From contig JNEU01000826.1 of NCBI GenBank assembly GCA_000697475.1, positions 1 to 64,000 of the forward strand: a stretch of DNA of 64,000 nt, in the 5' to 3' direction. The position numbers and the translations under genes were made by a program. Source of the stretch: Lichtheimia corymbifera B2541. Taxonomy: Eukaryota; Mucoromycota; Mucoromycetes; Mucorales; Lichtheimiaceae. Below are positions 34,916-46,725 of this stretch, in pieces. Under the pieces are notes generated by a model. It worked only from the letters and a program-made list of their open reading frames with translations, was not told the origin of the DNA and made no database searches. How positions within the stretch are numbered: the first letter of the stretch is position 1; the number at the start of each line of letters is the position of its first letter.

Positions 34916-35805
34916 TTACCAGGCCAAATTAGGAGCGCTGTAGAAACCATGGATTGGGCGGAATGCTGGTGATGAAGACAATGAAGAGGTATATGATGAT
35001 TGTTGTTGCTGTCGGTCTTGTGTTACTGAAGAGGACAATGACCACAAATCCGTGCTACCATCACCCAGGGATGATGTCGACGATGCCACTGGATTGTCTG
35101 CAATGTTGGATGTTGATGATGCTGGTGGTGCTGCAGATGAACAAATAGAGGAGAATGCTGCCAAACGTCGTTCTTTTTTTGGCAAAGGAAAAGTGCCCAT
35201 TGTATCGTAGTAAAAAGCAGCATCCTGATCAAATATGGATTCAAGACGTTCAACGGAGGATGTCATATGGCTTGCATTGCTGGAGGATGTATAGGATGAT
35301 GAAGATTCAATATCACTTGCATTGCTGCTGCTACTACTACTACTGCTACTGCTACTGGTTGGATGCATCGAGCCTCGATCTGTACCCACCGGCAATGTCG
35401 GAGAAGGCCGTTGCTCATCATGGATAAAGGTGCATCGTACACCATACAAACAGGTACCTGTCCTGTGATATGTTCGGCAGATTTCCGTCTTGTATCGAGC
35501 ATGTCTTTGTATCATTCGTAATTCGTGCTCGCCATGTGCAAATCGACACTTTCTACCATATCTGATTCAAAAGGTACAATAAGTTGTCATTTTTAAAATA
35601 TTCTCCGGGGAAAAAGCGACACCACATCAATCCTCGGGAAAAGAAAAAGAAGCTTTTTTTCCTTTCTCTCTTACCTGCAATGACCTATTTCATTCCAGTT
35701 GCGACACATTTCGGTCTTGTATAACTCGGGTTTTTTGTTTGGATGCACACCACCTTTGTAGTGGCCAGCAAGATTGTTGTTATTGGATGCTTGATCGGAA
35801 TACAT
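34916..35805 (-). CDS. Tandem CCCH zinc-finger mRNA-decay factor (tristetraprolin/Cth2 type)
   Basis: Predicted RNA-binding protein of the TTP/Cth2 class, which binds AU-rich elements in 3' UTRs and recruits mRNA decay. Exon 1 is 35805-35675 and exon 2 is 35561-34916, joined in phase; 258 residues. Finger 1 is CX8CX5CX3H (CRNWNEIGHC-RYGRKC-RFAH) and is split by the intron after its second cysteine. Finger 2 is CX8CX5CX3H (CRTYHRTGTC-LYGVRC-TFIH). Each is preceded by the family lead-in (LYKTEMC, RYKTEIC), and the fingers are spaced as in TTP. The remaining ~180 residues are Ser-rich low complexity with a poly-Ser run. No CCR4-NOT-binding motif could be assigned by eye. NOT2 of CCR4-NOT is encoded 22 kb away, a coincidence as far as the sequence shows. 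Confidence 0.9.
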
Positions 35806-36120
35806 AATACTAATGATAACAAGATTATGATGATGATGCGCAAAGAGAAATAGATAATGGGAGAAATATGAAGGGATGATGGGGTTGCCAACAAGCGAGA
35901 AATAAAAAAGAAAGAAGAATGGACTGATTTGCAAGAGCCGATGCTGGTTATTTGAGAACTTGACCAAAAACTCTATGCAAAGTAAACAATGAGATGCAAG
36001 TGAAAAACAAGGGCGGGCCCGTGTGATTAGGGTGATGGTAAGTTTCCTGGGAACCGGTTCCCAGTTTCGGTCATGTTCTTGAAACGGGTGCTGGTTCCGG
36101 ATATACTCGGTCCAACGCAA

Positions 36121-36156
<36 letters not shown>

Positions 36157-36413
36157 CGCACCCCATTGACAGCTGAGCAGTAACCCTAAATTTGCACATG
36201 TACATCTCATTTCTGATGTGCACATACACTCACTCACTCTTTCATCCGCTACTTACCCCTTCACTTTTCCCCCTGATGTGCTCCTTTGTTCCCCTTTCAA
36301 CGCCCAATCCCGCCCCTCTTGAGCATATCTCGAATAATGTGTATGTTACTTTTTTTTTTATACATGGAATTGCAATGATATGTGTATCTACATGGTCGTG
36401 ATAACAACTATTT
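35806..36413. other. Intergenic with (CAA)n run
   Basis: Upstream region of the CCCH gene. A pure (CAA)n microsatellite lies at about 36119-36157, and a T run lies near 36350. No gene. Confidence 0.6.
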
Positions 36414-37439
36414 TCACGTTCGTTTTCGGAGAAGACCTAATGGGACCTCATCCTGGTCATCATCTGGTTGTTGTTGTTGTTGACGGTACCATCCTTGCCG
36501 AAGTGGAACCGAAGCATACCCTACTTTTTGATGGTGATGGTGCTCCATGATTATTCTTGCTGCCGCCGCCGCTGCTGCTGCTTCCATTGAAGAATGCCAT
36601 TGCAATAATTCTCTCTTTTGTTGTTGCGGCTGTACCAGACTTTCCACCAAGACCACCGTGGATGGTTGTTGTTTATCACGTCTCATTACTCGCTGACTCC
36701 AAGCTGAAAGACTCCTCAAACGTTTACCGGGTGTAGAAGAGGATGTATGCGTGGTGGTAGATGAACTACTACGACAAGGGGATGATGATGATGCTGCTGC
36801 TGTCATGACAACATTAGTATCCACAAAAGATCGACGTCTTCTGCACAATGCTTGATATACTGGATGTTGGTTTTGACGCACGAGATGTGTCGGTGTTTCG
36901 AGAAGCATCATGAGATACCGGCATGAGGGTCTGCGTTGAAGCAATTGCTGTTGCTTGCTGTAATCGAGAAACATTTGTGAAAAGCTGGGTGTCGAATAAA
37001 AATGATGGTGTGGAGGAACAAAGGATACTGCCATGGGTTTGCTCTTGTGATACACATTGGCCAAAGCTGTATGAATCCTCAAGTCTTGCACCGGTTGTCT
37101 AAGCTTGCGTATAGTTGTCATGTACACGGCTTGTATATCATCTGAGTAATCGTTTTCTCCTCGTCGCCCTCCTCCTCCTTCTTGCATCATCATCATTTGC
37201 TGTTTTTGCTTTTGCCTTCGTCGTTTGTTATCGTCCAATTCATCTTCTTCGTCATCCGAATCCCATAACGTATCCTCGTCGTCATCATCTTCTTCATCAT
37301 CGGGTACCACTTTTGTTCTTGTTCGATCCCAACGTTTACGTCCACGTGTATGACCCAAAAGTTTCTCGACAAGGGATGGTTTGACCTCGTGAAAAAGCTC
37401 TGCCTCGAGTTTATCGGCGTATCGCATGGATGCTGGCAT
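36414..37439 (-). CDS. Unrecognised low-complexity protein, 341 residues
   Basis: Long single-exon frame starting MPASMRYADKLEAELFHEVK at the ATG 37437-37439 (MRYADK at 37427 is an alternative start). I do not recognise a family. The N-terminus is ordered and charged (LVEKLLGHTRGRKRW). Then comes a strongly acidic run of Asp/Glu around residues 48-75, a basic/glutamine segment (KRRRQKQKQQ), a middle section with GENDYSDDIQAVYMTTIRKL, and Ser/Thr, Ala and His runs. The C-terminus ends LGLLRKRT. The alternation of acidic and basic blocks would suit a nuclear protein, but that is inference. The long frame despite low complexity, and its placement between two well-supported genes, favour a real gene. 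Confidence 0.6.
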   Translation of the reverse strand: MPASMRYADKLEAELFHEVKPSLVEKLLGHTRGRKRWDRTRTKVVPDDEEDDDDEDTLWDSDDEEDELDDNKRRRQKQKQQMMMMQEGGGGRRGENDYSDDIQAVYMTTIRKLRQPVQDLRIHTALANVYHKSKPMAVSFVPPHHHFYSTPSFSQMFLDYSKQQQLLQRRPSCRYLMMLLETPTHLVRQNQHPVYQALCRRRRSFVDTNVVMTAAASSSSPCRSSSSTTTHTSSSTPGKRLRSLSAWSQRVMRRDKQQPSTVVLVESLVQPQQQKRELLQWHSSMEAAAAAAAARIIMEHHHHQKVGYASVPLRQGWYRQQQQQPDDDQDEVPLGLLRKRT

Positions 37440-37641
37440 TGAATGGAATAGGGGAATGTATGCAAAAGGATAAGAAAGAGAAAGAAAAGAGATAAAGTGG
37501 AAGAAAGGAAGGGAAAAAAAGGACTGGATGGTGTGTGTGTATGTGTGTGTGGGCAAGTGTATGTGTGAAGAAGGGGTATACACATAAGAAAGATGCTCGG
37601 GGAAGAATGTTATCGAGAAAGAGAGGGGAGTATATACTACC

Positions 37642-38243
37642 TTATGTAAACTTCCAATGAATAGCACATTTGCCCTTGCTCTCATCGCCACACACTGCTC
37701 GAAACACTATTATCATTTGGGTTATTAAACTGGTCTTTTTCACATATCATTGCATCGATTACCTGCTGGAGATAAATCCAAGCTACCTACAAACCGACGA
37801 TATCTTAATAATGAGCCATTATACTACTAGTTGAGACGCACACTTACCACTGCCACATGTTGGACATGTATCCTCTATCTTTGCCTTTACATTTCCATTT
37901 GTGCCTTGAACAACCACGTATTTCCCACAATGTGGATTGGCGTTGGGATTAGGTCCTATTTGTTGTTAACGTGCAATGAGATTCCAAACTCTTGTTGCTG
38001 CTAGTAGCTAGTTTTACAACTATTATTACCGTTGCCCATTTGTGCCTTGTTGATGGCGACAATCAGCTCGTCATTGGTATCCTTCTTGCCGCATGAGCCC
38101 ACTCCAGTATCGTAGTAGGTGCCTGTGCCATCGTATTGTGTTCCTGGCAGAGAATCAAGAGACTCCTCCCTCTTTCTGAGAATCACAGCCGCATTGCATA
38201 AATTCGGTAGCCATAGCAACGACAGCACCAGTAACACCAGCAT
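37642..38243 (-). CDS. Small secreted RlpA-like double-psi beta-barrel protein
   Basis: 136-residue protein from four exons: 38243-38030, 37955-37848, 37786-37763 (24 nt) and 37706-37642, all in phase. A signal peptide is clear (MLVLLVLSLLWLPNLCNAA). The mature part follows the fungal expansin-like/barwin-like DPBB pattern: GTGTYYDTGVGSCGK, NPNANPHCGKYVVV, EDTCPTCGSLDLSPAVF, and the ending AVCGDESKGKCAIHWKF. Paired cysteines in each block suggest disulfides. Such proteins are extracellular or wall-associated; catalytic activity is usually absent or unproven. The start is close (about 200 bp) to the 5' end of the neighbouring unrecognised gene, on the same strand. Confidence 0.88.
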
Positions 38244-38900
38244 GATTGAATGTCAGATGTACGATTGGACCACCATGGATTCCAGTGCAGTTAATATATA
38301 GCATTGTCGTCAGAATATATAAAGAGACATCATTAACTGCAAGGGTGCAGTATGGCCCTATCTAATGTGTGTATGTACCAGCTTTCATTCTATGAAATGT
38401 ACCATGCGTGGCCCCCTGTTCAATTTGGTGTAATATATCTTTAAAGGACGTGCTCGATATCATCTTTAATCCCCTTTTTGGACAACATTTAGATGACACT
38501 ACTTGTCCATCTTTGACCTTTCATCCGAGATCATTGTGATATTGATACATATTCACATCAATTGCATTGTATGTAGCATTCTTCTTTTATGACAATTTTA
38601 GGAGTAATAACACCACTCTTCCGCATATGACATAAAGAGCAACATCATCCCCTTATCGATTATGTCATTCAGGACAACGCCATCATTGCAAAAGGAAAGC
38701 CACATTTCATACATACATACATTCTCACCTCCTCCTTGTTAAGGTGCACACTATCACTCTCCTGTTGCATTTATCTAACAGTACTACACACAAAAAGATG
38801 ACTTTTTTTTTATTCTAAGGGAGGGATTACAAGAGGTGGTGGTGGTGGTATATGTACATGTTTTGCATGGATAATGATGGATTGTGTACACATTTTTTCT
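38244..38900. other. Intergenic
   Basis: AT-rich spacer between the double-psi barrel gene and the aminotransferase gene. No recognisable feature apart from a T run near 38800. Confidence 0.45.
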
Positions 38901-40232
38901 CTACAAGGCTTTCCAGGCGTTGATAAGATGGGATGTTTCTTCTTCCTTACGCACAGCAATGCGCACAAACGTAGGGCAAGCGTAGCCAGGTTTACCACTG
39001 CGAACAGGGACACCAGCTGCTCGAGCCAATTCCACCGCCTTTTCAGCAACGCTTTCAGAGCGCATATCAATCCATACCCAACTAAGGAAAGGTTTGCCAT
39101 GGTAAACCCATTCAGAGTGGCCGAGCGCCTTGAGTTGTTCAATAACGTTGACACGTAAACGTGGAGTGTTGTCCCATGTCTCCTCCAAAAAGGCCGTATC
39201 CTTGACAACCTCCTCGACAAACTTGAGTGCAGGGCCATTGACAGACCAAGGTACTTGAATCTTGCGTAGTGCTTCGCAATGACCAATGGTAGGGCAAACA
39301 ACGGATCCAACACGCAAACCAGTGCAACACCAAATCTTGGTCCATGAATGCATCAAGTGCACACCCACTTGGTGTTGCTCCCACATTTCCTTGACAAATG
39401 CATGTGCCGTGATCAATGAATCAGATCGGAATTCACGTGAAAGCCATGGCTGCATTGATTCATCTATCATATACCAATGAATCATCCCGCATATCATGTC
39501 TTCCTCATCCTCCTCCACACACACACTTACCAACAATAACAGCACCACCGGGCAACACGTTGTTACGAATATGTTCTTGAAGACTGGCAAGGTCAAAATA
39601 ATCACCAGTAGGATTGCATGGGTTCACGATACACAAAAGATCCACACGCTCTGTTGAGCGAGGTGCCAAAATCTCAAATCCATTGGTCTGTGCGCTTCGC
39701 TGATATTCCTGATACTAGAGTTGAAAATGTCAGCCACCTCCACTGGTACGTATACGGATCATAACAATGTGTATCCATGACAACTGCTTACCTGCACATT
39801 CCATGGTCCACCTTTCCATGTAGGCTTATTCACACCTTGTGCTTGACGTTCTTGAAGGGTCTTGCGCACCACCAAATCGATCAACTCGGATGCACCGTTG
39901 CCCATGAGCAAACGCGGATGATGCTCTGCATAATCACTGGGCCAAAGGAATTGAGCAAGGCTGGTCTTGGCTGGTTCTTGATTGGCAGCAGGATAGTGGT
40001 GAATGTCCACCATCTGGAAATCCCATTGTAAGCACCTTGACAACTAGTTTTGAATATTCTATACACTCACAGCTTCCTTTGCAGCATCAAGCGCCTTGAC
40101 GGGTGTACCCATATAGTTTGTAGTAACGCTAAAGTCCTCAATAAAGTTATCGAGGAATCGATGTTCTTGACCACCATGGAAGGTTTGCGTCTTTGAATCC
40201 CAAACGTCGGCTTTTTTTGCAGTAGAGACCAT
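38901..40232 (-). CDS. PLP-dependent class I/II aminotransferase (HisC-like)
   Basis: Pyridoxal-phosphate enzyme transferring amino groups between an amino/imino-chain substrate and a keto acid. Four exons, 40232-40071, 40013-39792, 39714-39531 and 39463-38901, join in phase to give 376 residues, the size of HisC/CobD-type fold-type-I enzymes. Visible motifs are MGNGASELIDLV (cofactor-phosphate region), CIVNPCNPTGDY (NPTG motif), VIVDESMQPW (PLP pyridine-N aspartate) and SWTKIWCCTGLRVG, whose lysine is the probable Schiff-base residue. The C-terminal small domain has VPVRSGKPGY and FVRIAVR with the substrate-carboxylate arginine. The exact substrate cannot be assigned from motifs; histidinol-phosphate-like aminotransferases are nearest in pattern. 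No targeting signal is obvious. Confidence 0.88.
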
Positions 40233-40885
40233 GGTTGAAGAAAAAAGTTAAAAGAGAGAAAGAGAGTTCTGGTACCTGGAGCCCGCCCGCTCATCGCATT
40301 TTTGGTGGGGAGTCCCAAAAGCTCATGCACAGTAGCAAGAGGTCACACGAGATGGAGCAATGTCCACTGAAACGCAACCATCGCTTACAGAACCCGGATG
40401 GTTGCACAATGAAGAACTGGTGGTAAAAGCACAGCAACATCCCGATTCTGGGGTCTTTAATAAATCACATGCAAATTTCTGTAGAGGTGCTTTCATTGTA
40501 GACTACATAGCAAATGGCATGGTTACCATCATTGGCAACATTGTGTTGGCAATCTATAGCATAGTCCAAGTGATGATAAAGTGATGATAAAAGTAAATGT
40601 GCCACCACAGGGTCGTACCTTTAGATATATCTCAAACTTCTTTGATCCGATGCTACCCAATACCCCAGTCACCACCAAGAAGGTTCTCGCACACAATGGA
40701 TCTTCTCAGGTTGAAAAATGGACATTAATATGCTGGTCTTTGATCACAAAAAGATCACCCGTTCATTCATAATGCTTATAGGAAACCCCATTGGTCTATT
40801 TACGTTCTTCAGACTCTATCTTACTCAACAATGTCCAAATACGTGTCTAATACGGTGAACGATGTCTATATAACGTGTCGTTCCC
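40233..40885. other. Intergenic
   Basis: Promoter of the aminotransferase gene and 3' flank of the sideroflexin gene. It has a purine-rich stretch near 40235-40270 just upstream of the start codon. No gene or RNA recognised. Confidence 0.45.
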
Positions 40886-42287
40886 TTACAATCCTTTATT
40901 ATAATACAAGCGTGTGATGGGTTTGCCGTTGCTATCCGTAAGGTTTTGGAATTCAGGCTCCATGTCAGATGTCTCCAATGATGAAATTTGAGGGAACACG
41001 GCAATAGCTGCAGGCAATGCTGTAAACATGCAAAAGGCAATCAAACCTGTACAAGATATGTCATTAGCCCAAATGATCACTCGACCCACCTCCACCATCC
41101 TTACCAAAGTTCAAAGGAAGTACAAGTTTAGGTCGTGCCTTGACAAACTCAGTTTGCTTTAATCGATCCAATGCAAGAGGAGGAATCACAAGAGCAGGTG
41201 CGTTGGTGAGCACACGAGAGATGGCCACCTAATCAAAGAATCCATTGGTATCCCCTATCCAATAGGTTGATGGTTGTTGTTTCCATTTACCTGTGATACA
41301 GCAGCAAGACCAGCCTTTTTGGATTTGCCAACCTTTTCATTATCCTCAGTGTATACGTCGATACCATTGGTGATTTCCTTGCCACGCATCAAAAACACGT
41401 TTACAGTACCAGCTGTAGCGACGGCTGTAAAGGGAACAAGCTTCATCAGGATACGCTTGGTGGCATCAGCAATACGTAAACGAGGTACGGACTGTGTCAA
41501 GCCCACGGCCAATGCACATGAAGTGGTAACAGCCGAGGCATAGGCCACTGATAGAAAACGTTAAGTATGCAACACCTGCGAATATATGTATATGTATATA
41601 TATATACGTACCTGCAGTTTCCTTGAGATTCAATGGTGTGGATTTGTTGGCGTTGGCAGAGTTGAATGCGACGTTGACACTTTGATTGGCCCATTGCCAA
41701 AAGATGATGTTTTTGATCTAATGTGATATGAATGAGCCTTGGTCTTCAGGTTACGCATGACACACACACACACACTTACCGAGGGATTGGGTGTCAACAT
41801 GCCTGCCACGAGAATCATATTGGTGGGTACAAAGGATGACATACGGAAAGGTAACAGGATTTTTTCACCGGTGTCAGGATGTAAGGTCGAATCCACCACT
41901 ATTCATATACCTTGTTCAATATCCCATCGTTCCATCCATCATCATCATCCGTTGTACCTTTCTTGGCTCCCCAAAGACGCTCAGCGTCCACTTTCATTTG
42001 TGGGTTTTGCTTGTAGTCATTAAGCAACTTTTTGGCTTCCTCCAACTGCTTGTTCGATGCAAAAAGTGTCCTATTTACAAGTGGTACCTTATGAACAACC
42101 CGAGAGACACACATACACACACACACTCCCTCCACCTACCTGACATCAGTCACATCGACGAAATGACGCAGACGACCCAAGTATGTAGACTGGGGATAGC
42201 GAGGCTTGCCTTTAAAAAGAAACACTCATGAGTTGACGCGATTGAGGGGGAGGTGTCAATGGGTTGCTTACTCAAATCGACTGCCAT
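40886..42287 (-). CDS. FSF1: Sideroflexin, mitochondrial amino-acid carrier family
   Basis: Multi-pass inner mitochondrial membrane protein of the sideroflexin family; human SFXN1 carries serine for one-carbon metabolism. Eight exons join in phase: 42287-42272 (16 nt), 42209-42140, 42070-41958, 41898-41780, 41717-41612, 41547-41291, 41228-41105 and 41046-40886, giving 321 residues. Family signatures are YLGRLRHFVDVTD near the N-terminus, the conserved HPDTGEKILLPFRMSSFVPT, GMLTPNPS, FWQWANQSVNVAFNSANAN, and hydrophobic segments such as YASAVTTSCALAVGLTQ and LIAFCMFTALPAAIAVFPQ. Length and motif order match the family. The tiny first exon (MAVDL-S) is short but gives an in-phase ATG. Confidence 0.95.
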
Positions 42288-42552
42288 GACAACCAAAGTA
42301 ATAATGAGAAAGAAAAGGAAAGACAAGTCGGGCACTCCCAGGGACCACAAATGTCAACCTGAAAAGTGGATTTTCCCGCGCCCAGAAGATTTGATTGAAT
42401 GCATTGTCGTACAAGATTAAATCTGATTGAATATGCAAAAGAAAGAAAGACGATGTTTATTTGAATGGAAAAAAAGGGGATATGTGTTACAGACTAGCTA
42501 CAACAATGGAAGGAAAAGGTTGACATGTACAAGTAAAAGAAAAAAAAAAAGA

Positions 42553-45500
42553 TCAGTAGAATGGATGACGTTGAGCAGCATGATAATGATGTTGTTGCTG
42601 TTGTGGTTGTTGTTGTGGTGGTGCTTGTCCTTGACGATGATAATGAGGACGATATGGTGGTGGTGGTGATCTTCTTTGCGGACGGTAATGGGGTTGTTGA
42701 TGATGAGAGTGATAGGGTGATGAAGATGAATGTGGTGTAGTATTATTATTATAAGGAGCAGGAGGACGATAATGGGAAGGAGGAGGCATGGATGACGAAG
42801 GTGAGCGGAAAGGTGGTTGTGGTAGCCTAGATCCTAATGCTGGTACCTCAGGTTGATAAGGCATGGTTGTTACTGATGCTTGTGCCTGATGAAAAGGTGG
42901 TGGCGGTTGTTGGAAAGATGATAATGAGGGTGGTAGTGCCTGAGGTACAGCAGCTACTGGTGGTGGTACCTGTTGACGTGGTACTGGATCACGTTGCTTT
43001 TGAAGAACAAGCACGCCTAAAAACATGTCGGCAACACGCTTGGTTTCCTCGATACGTACTACGTATAAAAAGTCTGGCAATTGCTGCACCTTGAAAAGGG
43101 GTACAAGATAAAAGTCCTTGATCTTGGTCTTGTTATGGCCAACTACGCCATATCGCTTACGGCTATCAAAATAGCGCAACAATGTGTCAAGCTGCTGATC
43201 ACCTTCGGTACTTGCTGCTTCAATTTCCAAGAGCACAATCTCACGGCTAGTGGAATATTGAGTTTGAGTCACGTAATTCACTACACGATCCTCAGGTATC
43301 CGTCCTTCAATCCACATGGTAGGTGATAAGACGTCGCCCCACTCCTCAGTGGATAATGTTCGACCACCAATTTGACGTGCTGAGGCATTAAACTCGGCCA
43401 CTTGAGGCATGTTGACACGTCCTTGCCAAATGGATGGTAGTTGCTGTTCACTCTTCTGATTCGATATTGCTGCTGTTGTTGTTGGCCTTTCTTTTTGTCT
43501 CTTCTCCTCATGGTCATCTTCATTATCACTGAAGGATTCAGGCACATAATTCTCCTCCTCAAGTAATTCCTCAATGCGGCGTTTCTTGGCTGATGCAGCT
43601 TCTCCAGAATTGTTTTCATCATCGTCCTCTTCCATCACCTCAGGGAAGAAATGATCAAAGTGGTGTTGTCGTGATGTGGGAGTCTCTGGGACATAGGATG
43701 TAGGTGTTGTAGCTGCTCCCGTTGTATTGGTGCTCATGCTTGAACGACGACTTTCAGTACCATCTGCCAACGCACTAGCCGAATCTTGGCGAGATCGATA
43801 GGTGGAAACGCGTAAACTCTCATCTTCATCCCGATCATCACGTTTGGTATTATCCACCATGATAATATCACCCTTGTGTGTCTTTTTGATGAATGGCATA
43901 TTGGAAACCTTCAACACCGAATTCTTGATACTCTCTTGAATCATCGACTCTGACATGGATTTGAGCTCTGGATTCGCCATATCTTTGGCCGACATGCCAA
44001 CCAATTCCTTGGGTGTCAATTCTCCTGTAATCACACGCATCTGGAAAGCTTGATTGCTCTTGTCCTTGAGATTATGCAACAAAGATCTAAACTTGTTCTT
44101 GTATTGACCACCACAATGTCGTTCATTATTCTTGCCGGGCTCTGCAAGTTGCTCAAACATTTGATCCTCAATCTCTTGCGCAATTGTCGCTGCTCGTTTC
44201 TCTGCCTGGTCTGTGTTGCTATCCTCATTCGATGAAGGTGTTGTCATGGTAGCACTGTTGTCATTCTCAACGTTTGGTGTAACATCCGTATCTGCTGCTG
44301 CTGCTTCCTTTTCAAAGAGGTTTGGATTCTTTTCCAATGCAAAAGTGATGATAGATTTGAGGATGGTTGTCATGTTCTTCACCACATTCTTGCGAATAGG
44401 ATCATCTTCAGGTGGTGTTTGCTCTTTGGGTGGACTTTGCTGCTGCTGCTGTTGTTGTCGTTGCTGAACTTTTTTCTTTTCAGCTGCAGGCTTGGTACGT
44501 CTTTCAGGGGATGGGGATGGTGAACGACGATTGGGCACATATTCTGAATCACCGGCACGTCGAAGTGCATCTTGAGCAGCGCATTTATCGCTACAATAGG
44601 AATCTTCTCGTGTAACATTCTTGCATGATGGTAAAAGGCATGTTCTCGACTTGGCTTGTCGTGTGCCATATGCCTATGTGGATTTGGTTGATAGATGGTA
44701 AGTATCTTTTATGTCATCGATTGAGGAATATATATTTGGATGACTTACCTTTTTGGTCACAGGTGGCGATTTGGGAACGGCTTCTGGGGTGGGTTCCTTG
44801 GTCGTGGCTACGTCTTGTTCTTTTTCTAGTAAAACAAAATATGTAAGCTCCTAGAGTTCATATACATGTTGCAGCGGCGTATATATGTCTCGGCAGCATA
44901 TCGGCAAGTGACATTTGATAATACAGCATCCAATAATGGAGAAATGAAAGTGACATCCCCTTGATCCATTCATATGTAAGAGTGAATTGATTATAAGACA
45001 AAGAAAACGATAACAAAAGGACACAAGCATGTTTCCTCTCTTTTGCGCGTAAAAAAAAGACATTAAGGGGAAGAGTAGAGATACAGATTCTGTATTCAGG
45101 TTTACGGAAAGGGTAAATGGACTATAACACTGGGATATAACGAAACAAAGGTAACCCAACCCAACCCCCCATTTCCTGACTATTATCGTATCATCGTGTA
45201 CACCAAGGGATCCGAATTGCGTGCGAGACATACATAGCATAAACGAAATAAAGCACATACCTGTTTTATCATCATCACCACCGTATTTCTGGGTACATTC
45301 GTTACACATCCAGGTATCAATGTCGTCGGCTTCATCAGGATCCAAATCGACACACGCACAGTGAAACCTATAACAGCAAAATTAGCATCCCTGTTGTTCG
45401 TATACGCACGCCTTTTCTTATCCTTCTTACCAATTAGAGCACTTATCACATTGTACCATTGGATCACCGGTATAAGGCTTTTGACATATGCAATAAAGCT

Positions 45501-46251
45501 TCCTTCCTCTCATTTTCTTTTTGCTGGCCGTATCCTCCTCCACTGGTTTCCTCTTTCCCGTATTAGCAGCAGCAGCAGCAGCACTGCTAGCCCTTCTTGT
45601 AGATGATCTTGTCTTCATTCTTCCATTATCCGTATTCTCTTTCTTCTCCTCCTGCTCATTGCTCTCGTTGTCTGGCACAATAGCTGCTGCGGTATCTTGA
45701 TTCTCTTGGTTAGCTGCTGTGGGTGGTGAATTCATTAACATGTGAGGTGGAATAAAGGTCGATGATTCATCTGTTGATGTTGTCGCTGCTGCAGCTGCTG
45801 CTGCTGCGGCATTGTTCGTGGTGACTGGATCATTCGATGAATTCTGTTGCTGTTGGTGACTTAGATGCTGAGGATCCAGAAACGTAGTCAAAGAGGCCGT
45901 ATTCATTCCAGTAGCTGAAAGCATAGCTGACCAATCTGGTAAATAAAATGTTTGTGATTGTGTCATGGCAGCTACGGCAGCTGCGGCTGTGGCAGAAGCT
46001 ACCGCTTCAGCTGCTGCTGCTGCTTCGTCGTCTTGGTTGCTTGTTGGATTATCACCAGGTGTTGTAGAAGCATGGTTCTCCGGTACTATCGCATTTGACA
46101 TGGGTTCCTCAGTGGTGGTAGTAGTAGTCAACGCTTGGTTGTCGTCAGAATGAGTCATGCCTTGTGTAGTTGCTGATTCTGCTTGGGAATATCCTTCGTC
46201 TTGTTGATCACGTAGATCTAGGTACTCGTCAAATGTGTTATGGACATCCAT
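42553..46251 (-). CDS. BYE1: PHD-TFIIS central domain-SPOC protein (Bye1/DIDO/PHF3-like)
   Basis: Transcription-elongation-associated nuclear protein. In yeast Bye1 the PHD binds H3K4me3 and the TFIIS-like domain binds RNA polymerase II. Exons 46251-45431, 45367-45261, 44825-44749 and 44673-42553 join in phase for 1,041 residues. The N-terminal ~260 residues are disordered with Ala and Gln runs. PHD finger, residues ~264-315: LYCICQKPYTGDPMVQCDKC, NWFHCACVDLDPDE and WMCNEC, split by an intron inside the Trp codon. Then a Cys-rich segment (CLLPSCKNV, YCSDKCAAQ) and the TFIIS central-like domain (IRKNVVKNM, FRSLLHNLKDKSN, ELVGMSAKDMANPE). Next is the SPOC domain (IWQGRVNMPQVAEFNASARQ, ILLEIEAA-type core, RYGVVG). 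A long Pro/Gln/His tail follows. Intron 2 is 435 bp, long for this region. It is larger than Bye1 itself, closer to PHF3/DIDO in layout. Confidence 0.92.
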
Positions 46252-46725
46252 AGGGTGATTGTGGTAGTAGGTCAAGAATAAAGAGATCGACTCAAATGGA
46301 CACGACGTGGAGTTTTGTGTGTATAAAGTGTGTGAGAAAGAAAACAAAACAGCAACCGCTTCATTCTCATCATCGGCTCATTCGAATTCTTTTTGCTTCT
46401 CCATCCAATCACAATCTTGTGCAACCAAGCCTTGGAACACCCACTTTAAAACAAGCTACCATCATATGACACAGCACTTTTATCACTTTGATTCCTCTTG
46501 GAAATCCATTATTACATCAACCAATAATTTTCTAAGAATAGAACCATCTTCTTCTTCCTCAGCAGGATAAAAATTACATGGACATCTTTTTGCTTGTAAA
46601 GCCATCATTATAAATCCAGATGAAAAAGAAAGTGTGATCATTATTAAAAGTAAGAGGTACAATTTTCTAGTAGATGGGTGATAAATAATATTGTAAAGTG
46701 ATGATGATGATGGGGGATGCTATTT
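46252..46725. other. Intergenic
   Basis: Promoter of the PHD-SPOC gene and 3' flank of the Iml2-like gene; AT-rich, nothing recognisable. Confidence 0.45.
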
